Source: REEB76 sp963774895
GTDB lineage: Bacteria; Pseudomonadota; Gammaproteobacteria; Natronospirales; REEB76
NCBI GenBank assembly: GCA_963774895.1
Contig: CAVZGN010000001.1
Location: forward strand, 62,001-126,000
Length of the DNA: 64,000 nt
Direction of reading: 5' to 3'
The notes below the pieces were generated by a model. It was not told the DNA's origin and made no database searches. It worked only from the letters and a program-made list of their open reading frames with translations. The position numbers and the translations under genes were made by a program. Positions 26,781 to 35,606 of this stretch are shown here, piece after piece. How positions within the stretch are numbered: the first letter of the stretch is position 1; every line of letters starts with the position of its first letter.

Positions 26781-26947
26781 AACTAATTGATTTTAAATAC
26801 TTTTCAGCGTCTTGCTGGAGATGCCTGCTTCTATGGGTGCATACCATACTAATCATCGCACAGCTACATAACAATTCTGAAATATTCCGTAGCAGCCATT
26901 CATGTGCTGCGGCCGGTATGGAGTGTTGACAGCAGTATCATGGGCGC

Positions 26948-28981
26948 ATGTCACTGGAAATATTCCATTCCGCCACCGCCGCGTGGTTCCGCAAGACGTT
27001 CGCAGCGCCTACCGAAGCGCAGGCTGCGGCCTGGCCTGCGATCCGCGCCGGACGCCCGACGCTCATCGCCGCGCCCACTGGTTCCGGTAAGACCCTGGCG
27101 GCATTCCTCGCCGCCATAGACGCCCTGGTGTGTGAAGGGCTGGAGCACGGTCTCAAGGATGAATGTCAGGTGCTGTATGTCTCGCCCCTCAAGGCCCTGT
27201 CCAACGACATCCAGAAAAACCTGCAGGCGCCGCTGGAAGGCATCCGCAACGAATTATTCGAAACCGGGCTGCCGGATGTGGAGATTCGCGCCATGGTGCG
27301 TACCGGCGACACGCCGCAGGCCGAACGGGAGCGCATGCGGCGCACACCACCGCACATCCTGGTGACCACGCCGGAGTCGCTGTACATCCTGCTGACTTCG
27401 GATTCCGGCCGCAAGATCCTGAGTACGGTGCGCAGCGTGATCGTGGATGAGATCCATGTGCTCGCCGGCAACAAGCGCGGCGCGCACTTGGCGCTCTCAT
27501 TGGAACGCCTGGCGGCGCTGACGGCAGTGCCTGCGGTGCGCATCGGCCTGTCTGCCACCCAGAAACCCATCGAAGATGTTGCGCATTTCCTTACTGGCGT
27601 GGATGGCAGCTGCAACATCATCGATACCGGCCACGTGCGTGAACGCCGCCTGCACTTGGAACTGCCGCGTTCGCCGCTGGCCCCGGTGATGGCCAACGAA
27701 GTGTGGTCGGAGATCTATGATCGTCTCGCAGAACTGATCCGCGCACACCGCACCACGCTGATATTCGTCAACAACCGCCGTCTGGCGGAACGCGCCGCAC
27801 GGCATCTGGCGGAGCGCATCGGCGAGGCGCATGTGACCGCCCACCACGGCAGCCTGGCGCGCGCCCACCGGCTGGACGCGGAGCAGCGCCTCAAGCGTGG
27901 CGAACTCAAGGCGCTGGTGGCTACCGCTTCGCTGGAGCTGGGTATCGACATCGGTGACGTGGACCTGGTGTGCCAGCTGGGTTCGCCGCGCAGCATCAGT
28001 GCATTCCTGCAACGCGTGGGCCGTTCTGGGCATGCGCTGGGTGCGCTGCCGGAAGGTCGCTTGTTCCCGCTGACGCGGGATGATCTGGTGGAATGCACGG
28101 CGCTCTTGGATTGCGTGCGCCGCGGTGAACTGGATGCGCTGCAGGTACCGGAGGCGCCGCTGGATGTGCTCGCCCAGCAGATCGTTGCCGAGGTGGCTTG
28201 CCGCGAATGGGACGAAGCGCAACTGTATGCGTGTCTGCGGCGTGCCTGGCCGTACCGTAATCTGAAGCGCGAGGACTACACCGATGCGGTGCGCATGCTG
28301 GCGGAGGGTTTCTCCACGCGCCGCGGCCGGCGCAGCGCCTACCTGCATCGCGACGCGGTCAACGGCCGGCTGCGTGGCCGGCGCGGCGCCAAACTTATCG
28401 CGGTCACCAACGGCGGCGCCATCCCCGATCAATTCGATTACGAAGTAGTGCTGATGCCCGTGGGCTTGCGCATCGGTTCACTCAACGAGGATTTCGCTTT
28501 CGAGAGCATCCCCGGCGACATCTTCCAGCTGGGCAACACCAGCTATCGGATGCTCAAGATCGAACAGGGCCGGGTGCTGGTGGAAGACGCCAAGGGCGCG
28601 CCGCCCAACATCCCGTTCTGGTTCGGCGAGGCGCCGGCGCGCAGCGCGGAACTCTCCGCCGCGGTATCGCGGTTACGAGAAAGAGCCAACACTTTATTAA
28701 GTTCCCCTCTCTCCCAGCTCGCGGGGGAGAGGGTGAGGGTGAGGGGGGTGCATCAGAGCAAACCACCCACTCACTCAGCCCCTCTCACGCCCGTGGGAGA
28801 GGATATTCACAGATGTCGCTGGAGCAATGTCTATGCCAAGAACTGCGCTTGGAGCCCGCAGCGGCTCAGCAGTTGGCCGAATATCTCGCCGCCGCGCATG
28901 CCGCGCTCACCGTGCTGCCCACCCAGGAGATGGTGGTATTCGAGCGTTTCTTCGACGAAGCCGGCGACCAGCATTTCGTGA
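26948..28981 (+). CDS. lhr: Lhr-family ATP-dependent helicase, N-terminal part (frame-shifted after the helicase core)
   Basis: 677 codons. Complete helicase core: Walker A APTGSGKTLAAF, DEIH box (IVDEIHVLAGNKRG), SAT motif (GLSATQKPIED), and motif VI (QRVGRSGHALG), then the start of the Lhr-specific region (up to VSRLRERANT). At about 28700 a palindromic element interrupts the gene and the frame continues out of phase; the last 90 or so residues are non-native. Normal bacterial Lhr is about 1400-1500 residues in one chain. The remaining part follows as a separate reading frame at 28813. Confidence 0.88.
   Translation: MSLEIFHSATAAWFRKTFAAPTEAQAAAWPAIRAGRPTLIAAPTGSGKTLAAFLAAIDALVCEGLEHGLKDECQVLYVSPLKALSNDIQKNLQAPLEGIRNELFETGLPDVEIRAMVRTGDTPQAERERMRRTPPHILVTTPESLYILLTSDSGRKILSTVRSVIVDEIHVLAGNKRGAHLALSLERLAALTAVPAVRIGLSATQKPIEDVAHFLTGVDGSCNIIDTGHVRERRLHLELPRSPLAPVMANEVWSEIYDRLAELIRAHRTTLIFVNNRRLAERAARHLAERIGEAHVTAHHGSLARAHRLDAEQRLKRGELKALVATASLELGIDIGDVDLVCQLGSPRSISAFLQRVGRSGHALGALPEGRLFPLTRDDLVECTALLDCVRRGELDALQVPEAPLDVLAQQIVAEVACREWDEAQLYACLRRAWPYRNLKREDYTDAVRMLAEGFSTRRGRRSAYLHRDAVNGRLRGRRGAKLIAVTNGGAIPDQFDYEVVLMPVGLRIGSLNEDFAFESIPGDIFQLGNTSYRMLKIEQGRVLVEDAKGAPPNIPFWFGEAPARSAELSAAVSRLRERANTLLSSPLSQLAGERVRVRGVHQSKPPTHSAPLTPVGEDIHRCRWSNVYAKNCAWSPQRLSSWPNISPPRMPRSPCCPPRRWWYSSVSSTKPATSIS
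28704..28802. repeat. palindromic element copy 1, inside lhr (breaks the frame)
   Basis: CCCCTCTCTCCC...GGGGGAGAGGG at the left and CCCCTCTCAC...GTGGGAGAGG at the right, with a GTGAGGGTGAGGGG stretch between. It is a shortened relative of copy 2. It shifts the lhr frame (from phase of 26948 to that of 28813). Its right arm GGGAGAGG (28795-28802) lies 10 bases before the ATG at 28813. Confidence 0.8.
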
Positions 28982-31548
28982 TTCACTCGCCCTTCGGGGC
29001 GCGCGTCAACCGCGCCTGGGGTCTGGCGCTCAGGAAACGCTTCTGCCGCAAGTTCAATTTCGAATTGCAGGCCGCGGCACTGGAAGACACCATCGTGCTG
29101 TCGCTGGGGCCGACCCACAGTTTCCCGTTGGAGGAGCCGGCGCGCTATCTGAATCCGGCCACCGCCCTCGAGGTGCTGACCCAGGCGGTCTTGGCCGCGC
29201 CCATGTTCGGTACCCGCTGGCGCTGGGTCACGACCACGGCGCTGGCGGTGCGCCGCAATCGCAACGGCCAGCGCACACCGGCAGCATTCCAGCGTGCCGA
29301 TGCCCAGGATCTGGCGGCGGTGGTGTTTCCGGACCAGCTGGCCTGCGCCGAGAATCTCACCGGTGCCATCGAGGTGCCGGAACATCCGCTGGTGCAACAG
29401 ACCTTGCATGACTGTCTGCATGAAGTCATGGATGTGGACGGTTTCCTGGAACTGCTGCAACGTCTGCAGGATGGTGCGCTGAAGGTGGTGGCGCGCGATC
29501 TGGCCGCGCCTTCGCCCCTGGCGCAGGAGATCCTGTCGGCACGCCCGTATGCGTTCCTGGACGATGCGCCCGCGGAAGAGCGGCGCACCCTGGCGGTGCA
29601 GGCGCGCGGTGTCATGAATCTCGAAGAAGCCGGATCCCTGGCGGAACTGGATCCGGAAGCCATCGCGCGGGTGCGCGCAGAAGTCTGGCCGGGGGCGCGC
29701 GATGCCGATGAACTACACGATGCTCTCACGGTGCTGGGGTTTATTACTGAAAACGAAGGCCTACGGAGGAAATCCGAAATTAATAATTCCCCCTCTCCCC
29801 TTGTGGGAGAGGGCGAGTCGCGTCGCGACGAGCGGGCGGCCATGGATGGCCGCCCTGGGCTTTTGGACGAAGCAGGAGTGCGCAGTCCGAAAGGGGGTGA
29901 GGGGTTGTTAAATTCCGACTGGCAACAGTTCTTCCAAGAACTGATCGCAACAAACCGGGCCACGCTCGCACGCTTGCCGAATGGTCATCGAGTATGGGTG
30001 GCGGCCGAACGTTTGCAGGAAATACTAGCCGTATTTCCGGATGCGGAGCTCGATCCGCCTATCGAACCGATCCTGGAACCTGGTGATGAGCCACCAACGC
30101 GCGAAGCGGCACTCATCGAATTGCTGCGCAGCCGTCTGGAAACTTCCGGTCCGATCACTGCCCAATCCTTGGCCGATGCCTTAGGCCTCACCGTTGCCGA
30201 GGTCGAGCCCGTATTGCTGGCACTGGAAGCCGAAGGCGCTGTCATGCGCGGGAGCTTCACGCGCCAACATTTAACCCCCTCACCCACACCCTCTCCCGCA
30301 TGGGGAGAGGGGATGGATGTAGAGTGGTGCGAGCGGCGTCTGCTGGCGCGCATCCACCGCTACACGCTCAAGCGGCTGCGCAGCGAGATCGAGCCGGTAG
30401 CGCCGGGCGATTACTTGCGTTTCCTGTTTGAATGGCACGGCGTGGGCGCGCAGCACACTGACGGCGCAGCGGCGCTGGCTGTGGCCCTCGAGCAGTTGGA
30501 AGGTTTCTCGGCACCGGCGGCTGCCTGGGAATCCGATATTCTGCCGGCGCGGGTCGCGGACTACGCTACTTACATGCTGGACCAGTTGTGTGCCGGCGGC
30601 AGCGTAGCCTGGATGCGCTTGCTGGCGCCGCGCATTGGCGATGAGGAACATCACGCCGGACCGGTGCGCAGCACTCCGATCACATTCGTGGCGCGTGATG
30701 CTTTGACTCATTGGCGTGGTCTGGCGGACATGCCCGACCCGGCTGTTATCAATCTTTCGCATGCCGCGCGCAGCGTATATGACGCGCTCAAACAGCACGG
30801 CGCGCTGTTTTTCGCCGATCTGGTGCAGCTTACCGGCCTGCTGCGTACCCAGGTGGAAACCGGGCTCGGCGAACTGGCTGCCTGGGGACTGGCGGCATCC
30901 GATACCTTCGCGGGCTTGCGCGCACTCATCGCGCCCACTGCCAAGCGCGCACCTATCGGGCGTACGGCGCGTTACCGGCTACGCCAAGGCCGGGAAACCG
31001 GCGTCGTCCAGGCCGGACGCTGGTCGCTGATTGCGCGGCGCACGGTTGCGGGCGATACCGCCGCCGACGGCGAAGCGCTTGCGCATCTCGCACAGGTGCT
31101 GCTGCGGCGCTACGGCGTGGTGTTCCGCAAAGTGCTGGAACGTGAGAGCGGGCTGCCGCCCTGGCGAGAGCTGCTCTATATATATAGGAGGCTCGAAGCC
31201 CGCGGCGAGTTGCGCGGCGGGCGCTTCGTGGACGGGTTCGCCGGCGAACAGTTTGCCCTGCCGGAAGCGGTGGGTGCGCTGCGTGAGGTCCGCCGCCGGG
31301 AGAAATCCGGCGAACTGGTATCGGTGGCGGCTGCCGATGCCCTGAACCTGGTGGGCATCGTTACCCCCGGCGCGCGCGTGCCGGTGCAGGGCGAGAACCG
31401 CGTGCTGTACCGCGACGGGGTGCCGGTGGCGGTGCAGGTGGCCGAGGAAGTACGCTTCCTGGAAAGCGTGAGCGCCGAAGACGAATGGGCATTGCGCAAT
31501 TCGCTGCTGCGACGCAGGCAGCCGCCAGTATCCGGTACGATTCAGTAA
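28813..31548 (+). CDS. lhr: Lhr-family helicase, C-terminal part (separate frame)
   Basis: 911 codons, starting MSLEQCLCQELRLEPAAAQQ. It continues the Lhr sequence (AQQLAEYLAAAHAALTVLPTQEMVVFERFFDEAG..., WGLALRKRFCRKFNFELQAAALEDTIVLSLG) through the large C-terminal domain. Two in-frame insertions of palindromic elements add foreign residues (near codons 325-365 and 485-500). The ATG at 28813 has a Shine-Dalgarno-like GGGAGAGG from element copy 1, so it may be translated as its own chain; otherwise lhr is a broken gene. The frame is open upstream of the ATG too. Confidence 0.82.
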   Translation: MSLEQCLCQELRLEPAAAQQLAEYLAAAHAALTVLPTQEMVVFERFFDEAGDQHFVIHSPFGARVNRAWGLALRKRFCRKFNFELQAAALEDTIVLSLGPTHSFPLEEPARYLNPATALEVLTQAVLAAPMFGTRWRWVTTTALAVRRNRNGQRTPAAFQRADAQDLAAVVFPDQLACAENLTGAIEVPEHPLVQQTLHDCLHEVMDVDGFLELLQRLQDGALKVVARDLAAPSPLAQEILSARPYAFLDDAPAEERRTLAVQARGVMNLEEAGSLAELDPEAIARVRAEVWPGARDADELHDALTVLGFITENEGLRRKSEINNSPSPLVGEGESRRDERAAMDGRPGLLDEAGVRSPKGGEGLLNSDWQQFFQELIATNRATLARLPNGHRVWVAAERLQEILAVFPDAELDPPIEPILEPGDEPPTREAALIELLRSRLETSGPITAQSLADALGLTVAEVEPVLLALEAEGAVMRGSFTRQHLTPSPTPSPAWGEGMDVEWCERRLLARIHRYTLKRLRSEIEPVAPGDYLRFLFEWHGVGAQHTDGAAALAVALEQLEGFSAPAAAWESDILPARVADYATYMLDQLCAGGSVAWMRLLAPRIGDEEHHAGPVRSTPITFVARDALTHWRGLADMPDPAVINLSHAARSVYDALKQHGALFFADLVQLTGLLRTQVETGLGELAAWGLAASDTFAGLRALIAPTAKRAPIGRTARYRLRQGRETGVVQAGRWSLIARRTVAGDTAADGEALAHLAQVLLRRYGVVFRKVLERESGLPPWRELLYIYRRLEARGELRGGRFVDGFAGEQFALPEAVGALREVRRREKSGELVSVAAADALNLVGIVTPGARVPVQGENRVLYRDGVPVAVQVAEEVRFLESVSAEDEWALRNSLLRRRQPPVSGTIQ
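29786..29907. repeat. palindromic element copy 2, in frame inside lhr
   Basis: Full-length type: CCCTCTCCCC...GGGAGAGGG hairpin, GTCGCGTCGCGAC, the palindrome GGGCGGCCATGGATGGCCGCCC, then a tail to GGGGGTGAGGGG. It is translated in frame as SPSPLVGEGE..., MDGRPGLLDEAGV..., SPKGGEGLL. Its reverse complement aligns along its whole length with the copy at 53325-53435. Confidence 0.85.
30275..30312. repeat. palindromic element copy 3 (short), in frame inside lhr
   Basis: CCCCCTCACCCACACCCTCT then CCCGCATGGGGAGAGGGG. Only the outer arms of the element remain. Translated in frame as TPSPTPSPAWGEGM. No stop is created. Confidence 0.8.
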
Positions 31549-31602
31549 CCTTCGATAACAGGTATATTCTTTCCCAATCGCCAGTCTATGCGGAGAGTCG
31601 CC

Positions 31603-32349
31603 ATGAGCACCCTGCGACGCAAGCAATCCAAGAAGACAAAGAAATCGCGCCCCAAAATCAAGGCATCTGCCAGCAGCCGTTTTCCGAATGAGACCCCGGG
31701 TTACCGGCGCATGCGCGAGCGCCTATTGAAAGCCGAGATCGGCCTGCGTAGACAGGTCGAGACGGTGGCCACGCTGCGTCGCAAACTGTCAGTCGGCGGC
31801 GTGGTGCCGCAGGATTATGTGTTCGAGGGCGTGGATCCGCTCACCGGCATGCGCAGTGTGCGACTCTCGGAACTGTTTGCACCGGGCAAGGACACCCTGA
31901 TCCTCTACAGTTTCATGTATGGACCGGCCATGGAGCGGCCGTGCCCTTCGTGCACGTCCATTATCGATTCCCTGGACGGTGCCGCGACCCACGTCACGCA
32001 GCGCGTGAATCTGGCAGTGGTGGCGAAATCGCCGTTGCCGCGCATCCTGACGTTCGCGCGTGAACGCGGCTGGCGGCATGTGCAGCTGCTGTCATCTGCG
32101 GGTAACAGCTACAACCGCGATTACCATGGCGAGGACGAAGACGGAAAGCAATGGCCGATACTCAATGTGTTCGTGAAACGCGCCGGCAGGATCCGCCACT
32201 TCTGGGCCAGTGAACTGCTGTTCACAAAAGCAGAGAAAGGTCAGAACCAGCGGCATGTGGACATGATTTGGCCGCTGTGGAACCTATTGGATGTCACCCC
32301 GGAGGGCCGCGGCATGGATTGGTATCCGAAGCTGAATTATTCCAGTTAG
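31603..32349 (+). CDS. DUF899-family thioredoxin-like protein
   Basis: 248 residues. A basic N-terminal tail is followed by helix (PGYRRMRERLLKAEIGLRRQVETVATLRRKLS) and a thioredoxin-like fold with CPSC (MERPCPSCTSIIDSLDG) and the DUF899 end (WPLWNLLDVTPEGRGMDWYP). Function unknown; probably redox. The ATG at 31603 has GGAGAG 6 bases upstream; an ATG at 31588 is less good. Stands alone downstream of lhr. Confidence 0.82.
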   Translation: MSTLRRKQSKKTKKSRPKIKASASSRFPNETPGYRRMRERLLKAEIGLRRQVETVATLRRKLSVGGVVPQDYVFEGVDPLTGMRSVRLSELFAPGKDTLILYSFMYGPAMERPCPSCTSIIDSLDGAATHVTQRVNLAVVAKSPLPRILTFARERGWRHVQLLSSAGNSYNRDYHGEDEDGKQWPILNVFVKRAGRIRHFWASELLFTKAEKGQNQRHVDMIWPLWNLLDVTPEGRGMDWYPKLNYSS

Positions 32350-32373
32350 GAGACTACTGATTTATATCCTCTC

Positions 32374-32445
32374 CGTCATGCCGGCGAAAGCCGGCACCCA
32401 GTGACTTATTGATATTTCTGGATTCCAGCTTACACCGGAATGACG
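32374..32445. repeat. REP-type inverted repeat (GTCATGCCGGCGAAAGCCGG)
   Basis: CGTCATGCCGGCGAAAGCCGG... with the partner arm CTGGATTCCAG...CCGGAATGACG. This is the common extragenic palindrome found in many proteobacteria. It sits between the convergent ends of the DUF899 and CPA2 antiporter genes. Confidence 0.75.
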
Positions 32446-32527
32446 AGAATGGGAAAAGACTGAATCAATCAGTGCTTCCTTAACTTCCCTGGATCAATTT
32501 CGGCGCTCTATCCTGAACACAGGCGCA

Positions 32528-34333
32528 TCAAGCACTGGTTTCAGTGGCCGGGGCAGCCGCTGTTTTGCTGCGGTTATCTTCCTCGAACAGACGTTGGAGT
32601 TCGGCGGCGGCTTCCTTGGTGGTTTGGATAAGCTTGTTCTCGTCGCGGAATACCGCGAATTGGCGCTTCAATAATTCCTCATCGTAGCGCTGGAAGCGTT
32701 CCAGCAAGGCGCGGGTTTCATGGGCAGGCTGTCCCAGGCCCTCGAAAACCGCTTCCGTGAGTTTGAGGCTGGAATAGAGTGTCTCCCGGACGATGTTGGT
32801 GACGCCCAGCTCCGTCAACAGGTGTGTATGGTGACGGTTGCGCGCACGCGCGTAGATACGCAGCTGTGGAAAATTTTTACGCACCACCTCCGCGGTACGC
32901 ACCGAAGCAGCCACGTCGTCGATGGCGAGCACGAAGATCTTGGCCTGCTCCACGTGCGCGGCGCGCAGCAAGTCGAGACGCGAAGCATCGCCGTAATATA
33001 CCTTGTTGCCGAAACGGCGCACCACATCCACGTCCTCGATATTGGCGTCCATGGCGGTAAAGGGGATTTTCTTCAGGCGCAACACCCGGCCGACCACCTG
33101 GCCGAAACGGCCGAAACCGGCGATCACCACCGGGTTGCCGGGTTCGTCGATGTTGTCGAAGGCCGGTGGCGCATGTTCCTTTTGGAAGCGCTGGATGACT
33201 TTCTCATTGAACAATACCAGGAACGGAGTGGCGGCCATGGATAAAGTGACGGCTAGATTCAGCAGGTCGACCACTGGCCGGCTGAAAATCTGATATTCCG
33301 CGGCGCTGTTGAAGATCACGAAGGCAAACTCGCCACCCATGGCAAGGTCAACGGCGAGGTTGCGCGGCGCCGCATCCGGCAGCCGGTAGAGCTTCGCCAT
33401 GACGTACAACACTATGCCCTTGAGCGCCAGCATTCCAGCCACCACAGCGATGACCATGAGCGGAATTTTCGCCAGCAGGCCGAGGTTCACCGACATACCC
33501 ACTGCCACAAAGAACAGTCCCAGCAGCAATCCCTTGAAGGGCTCCAGGTCGGCTTCCAGTTCATGCCGGAAACTGGAATCTGCCAACAGCACTCCGGCGA
33601 TGAAGGCCCCCAGGCCCATAGACAAGCCGATGGCGTTGGCGATCAGTCCGGCCGCGATGACGATGAGCAGCGCGGTGGCGGTGAAAATCTCCTGGCTGCC
33701 GAACTGCATGATGAATTTGAATAATGGTCGTAGCAGGTAACGACCACCGGTTACAACTAACACGACAACTACGGCTACGACGATGAGGATGGAGATCAGC
33801 ATGTGTGTCTGGTGCGGTGCAGCGCCGGCATTAAACACCTTGAGCAAGGCCAGTACCGGGATGGCGGCGATATCCTGGAACAGCAGGATGCCGAAGGCCG
33901 CGCGGCCGTGGTGCTCCATGAGCTGTTTCTTTTCCGCCAGCATCTGCAGTACGAAGGCAGTGGAGGACAGGGATAGTCCAAATCCGGTCACCAGCGCGGG
34001 AATGAGTCCGAGGCCAAATGCCTTGGCCGCCAGCATCAAAAGTGCGGTGCTCACCAATACCTGCACCAATCCCATTCCGAACACCGTGCGCCGCAGTGCC
34101 CACAGGCGGGAAGGCTGCAACTCCAGCCCGATGATGAACAGCAGCAGCACCACGCCGATCTGGGAGAAACTCAGGATCGCGTCCACGCTGGTGATGAGCT
34201 GCAGACACCTAGGGCCGATGACCACACCGGCGATCAAGTAGCCGAGCACCGAACCGAAACCGGATTTGCGTGACAGGGGCACCGCCAGGCAGGCGGCGAT
34301 CAGGAACACAAGCACTTGCGGCAGGAGGTTCAT
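32528..34333 (-). CDS. CPA2-type monovalent cation:proton antiporter (KefB/KefC-like)
   Basis: 601 residues. About twelve membrane helices (motifs GLELQPSRLWALR, GFGLSLSSTAFVLQML, MGLGAFIAGVLLADSSFRHELEADLEPFKGLLLGLFF), then a cytosolic TrkA-N/RCK domain with the nucleotide-binding VIAGFGRFGQVVGRVL. This is the Kef family of potassium/proton exchangers, gated by glutathione adducts or nucleotides. No accessory flavoprotein gene is next to it. Confidence 0.9.
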   Translation of the reverse strand: MNLLPQVLVFLIAACLAVPLSRKSGFGSVLGYLIAGVVIGPRCLQLITSVDAILSFSQIGVVLLLFIIGLELQPSRLWALRRTVFGMGLVQVLVSTALLMLAAKAFGLGLIPALVTGFGLSLSSTAFVLQMLAEKKQLMEHHGRAAFGILLFQDIAAIPVLALLKVFNAGAAPHQTHMLISILIVVAVVVVLVVTGGRYLLRPLFKFIMQFGSQEIFTATALLIVIAAGLIANAIGLSMGLGAFIAGVLLADSSFRHELEADLEPFKGLLLGLFFVAVGMSVNLGLLAKIPLMVIAVVAGMLALKGIVLYVMAKLYRLPDAAPRNLAVDLAMGGEFAFVIFNSAAEYQIFSRPVVDLLNLAVTLSMAATPFLVLFNEKVIQRFQKEHAPPAFDNIDEPGNPVVIAGFGRFGQVVGRVLRLKKIPFTAMDANIEDVDVVRRFGNKVYYGDASRLDLLRAAHVEQAKIFVLAIDDVAASVRTAEVVRKNFPQLRIYARARNRHHTHLLTELGVTNIVRETLYSSLKLTEAVFEGLGQPAHETRALLERFQRYDEELLKRQFAVFRDENKLIQTTKEAAAELQRLFEEDNRSKTAAAPATETSA

Positions 34334-34419
34334 GGCGGTATTTCCAGCGTGTGATGGCCTAGCTTAGCAAGCCGGCATACGGGGTGCGCGCAAGGCGTGG
34401 CTTATCACAGGCGATATTT

Positions 34420-34480
34420 TGTGAGAGCGGTGATACTTGCCGCTATTTTTCATGATCATGGTCGGGCCATCGCTCCTACA
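34420..34480. repeat. GAGCGG...CGCTCCTACA palindromic repeat, copy D (degenerate)
   Basis: TGTGAGAGCGGTGATACTTG ... CCATCGCTCCTACA. The stop codon of hom lies within it. Same family as the copies at 56352, 56442 and 61153. Confidence 0.65.
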
Positions 34481-35606
34481 GTTTTCCCGGTAGCAACTCC
34501 CGCGCGGCCTTGAGAATGTCGGTGAAGACGCCAACGGCTGTCAGTTCTGGGCCGGCGCCGGGGCCGGCGATGGATAGCGGCACGGGCTGATAGCGGTCGC
34601 TCCAGATGCGGATCAGGTTTTCCCCCGGCGCGAGCAGTGCAAATGGATCGCTAGCGGCCACGTGAGTGACGCCGACGTGGGCGCTGCGGCCGTCGAAGCG
34701 TGCCAGATACTCGAGCCTCAAGCTGCGGTGGTGCGCGGCCTCGGCGCGTTCCGCCCAGGCGGCGTCGTACGCCGTGAGGCCAACGAGAAAACGCTCGGCG
34801 TCAGACTCAGCCGCGAGTCCCGCTGGCACCAGGCCATCCACCGTCACCTGATGCGGTTCCCAGGCCAAACCCGCTTCGCGCAGCAAAATCAGCAGCTTGC
34901 GGCCGCTGTCGGCACCATCCAGGTCAGCTCTCGGGTGCGGCTCGGTGTAGCCGCGCGCGCGTGCTTCGCGCACCGCCACCGAGAAGCGCTCGCCATGGTT
35001 GAGGCGGTGGAATATGAACGACAGCGTGCCGGAGATTACTGCTTCGATGCGTTTTACTCGGTCGCCGGCACGCACCAGGTCGGCGAGCGGCCCGAGCACC
35101 GGCAGTGCCGCGCCCACGGTGGTTTCGTAGGAATAGGTCGCGCCGCAGCGGCGGGCGAGTTCTTGCAGCTCCGCGTAACTCGCCTGCGAGCCGCTGTTGG
35201 CAAGCTTGTTGGGCGTGACAATGCCGATACCGTGCTTCAGCAGCTCGGCATAGTGCTCCACGAAGGCACCACCGGCGGTGCAGTCCACAAACAACCTCGC
35301 CGCCTCGCCAGAGGAGAGGAAACACCGCAGGATTTGAGGCCAGTCATCCGTTGTTCTGGCAAAAGTTTCCTCGCCGTTGTCGTGCGGATCGCGCCACAGA
35401 AATTCGCGCCGGTTGATTCGGCCGGCGACGACGAGATGCACGCTTTGCGCGCGCAACTCGGACTTGCACGCTTCCAATTGCCGGCATAGCACCCGGCCAA
35501 TCTGGCCGCTGTGTCCGGCAATCAGCAGCCGCACTTGACGCTGATGCTCGGTCGCCTCGAATAGCGCGCGCGCCGCCGGCGGTGTGAAACTTTTTACAGC
35601 CTGCAT
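34476..35606 (-). CDS. hom: homoserine dehydrogenase
   Basis: 376 residues. NAD(P)-binding GHSGQIGRVLCRQL, catalytic region TPNKLANSGSQASYAEL and ISGTLSFIFHRL, RGYTEPHPRADLDGADSGRKL. It reduces aspartate semialdehyde to homoserine; no aspartokinase domain is fused and no ACT domain is seen. Last gene of the metY-metX-hom operon; the ATG at 35606 overlaps metX by 13 bases (an ATG at 35627 is the alternative). Its place after metX fits methionine supply. Confidence 0.88.
   Translation of the reverse strand: MQAVKSFTPPAARALFEATEHQRQVRLLIAGHSGQIGRVLCRQLEACKSELRAQSVHLVVAGRINRREFLWRDPHDNGEETFARTTDDWPQILRCFLSSGEAARLFVDCTAGGAFVEHYAELLKHGIGIVTPNKLANSGSQASYAELQELARRCGATYSYETTVGAALPVLGPLADLVRAGDRVKRIEAVISGTLSFIFHRLNHGERFSVAVREARARGYTEPHPRADLDGADSGRKLLILLREAGLAWEPHQVTVDGLVPAGLAAESDAERFLVGLTAYDAAWAERAEAAHHRSLRLEYLARFDGRSAHVGVTHVAASDPFALLAPGENLIRIWSDRYQPVPLSIAGPGAGPELTAVGVFTDILKAARELLPGKL

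Larger units (their letters stand above)
18676..26947. mobile_element. accessory island between two lhr 5' ends
   Basis: Eight to nine genes of one biosynthetic theme, in two convergent operons, are bounded by an lhr relic on the left (18616-18672) and intact lhr on the right (26948). No integrase or transposase is visible, so transfer by homologous recombination is more likely than site-specific insertion. Edges of the flanks are AT-rich by eye. Borders are approximate. Confidence 0.55.

Noticed and set aside
26878..26890. A third copy of the lhr start (GAAATATTCC)
   Set aside because: Only ten bases match and the following bases do not; chance is enough.
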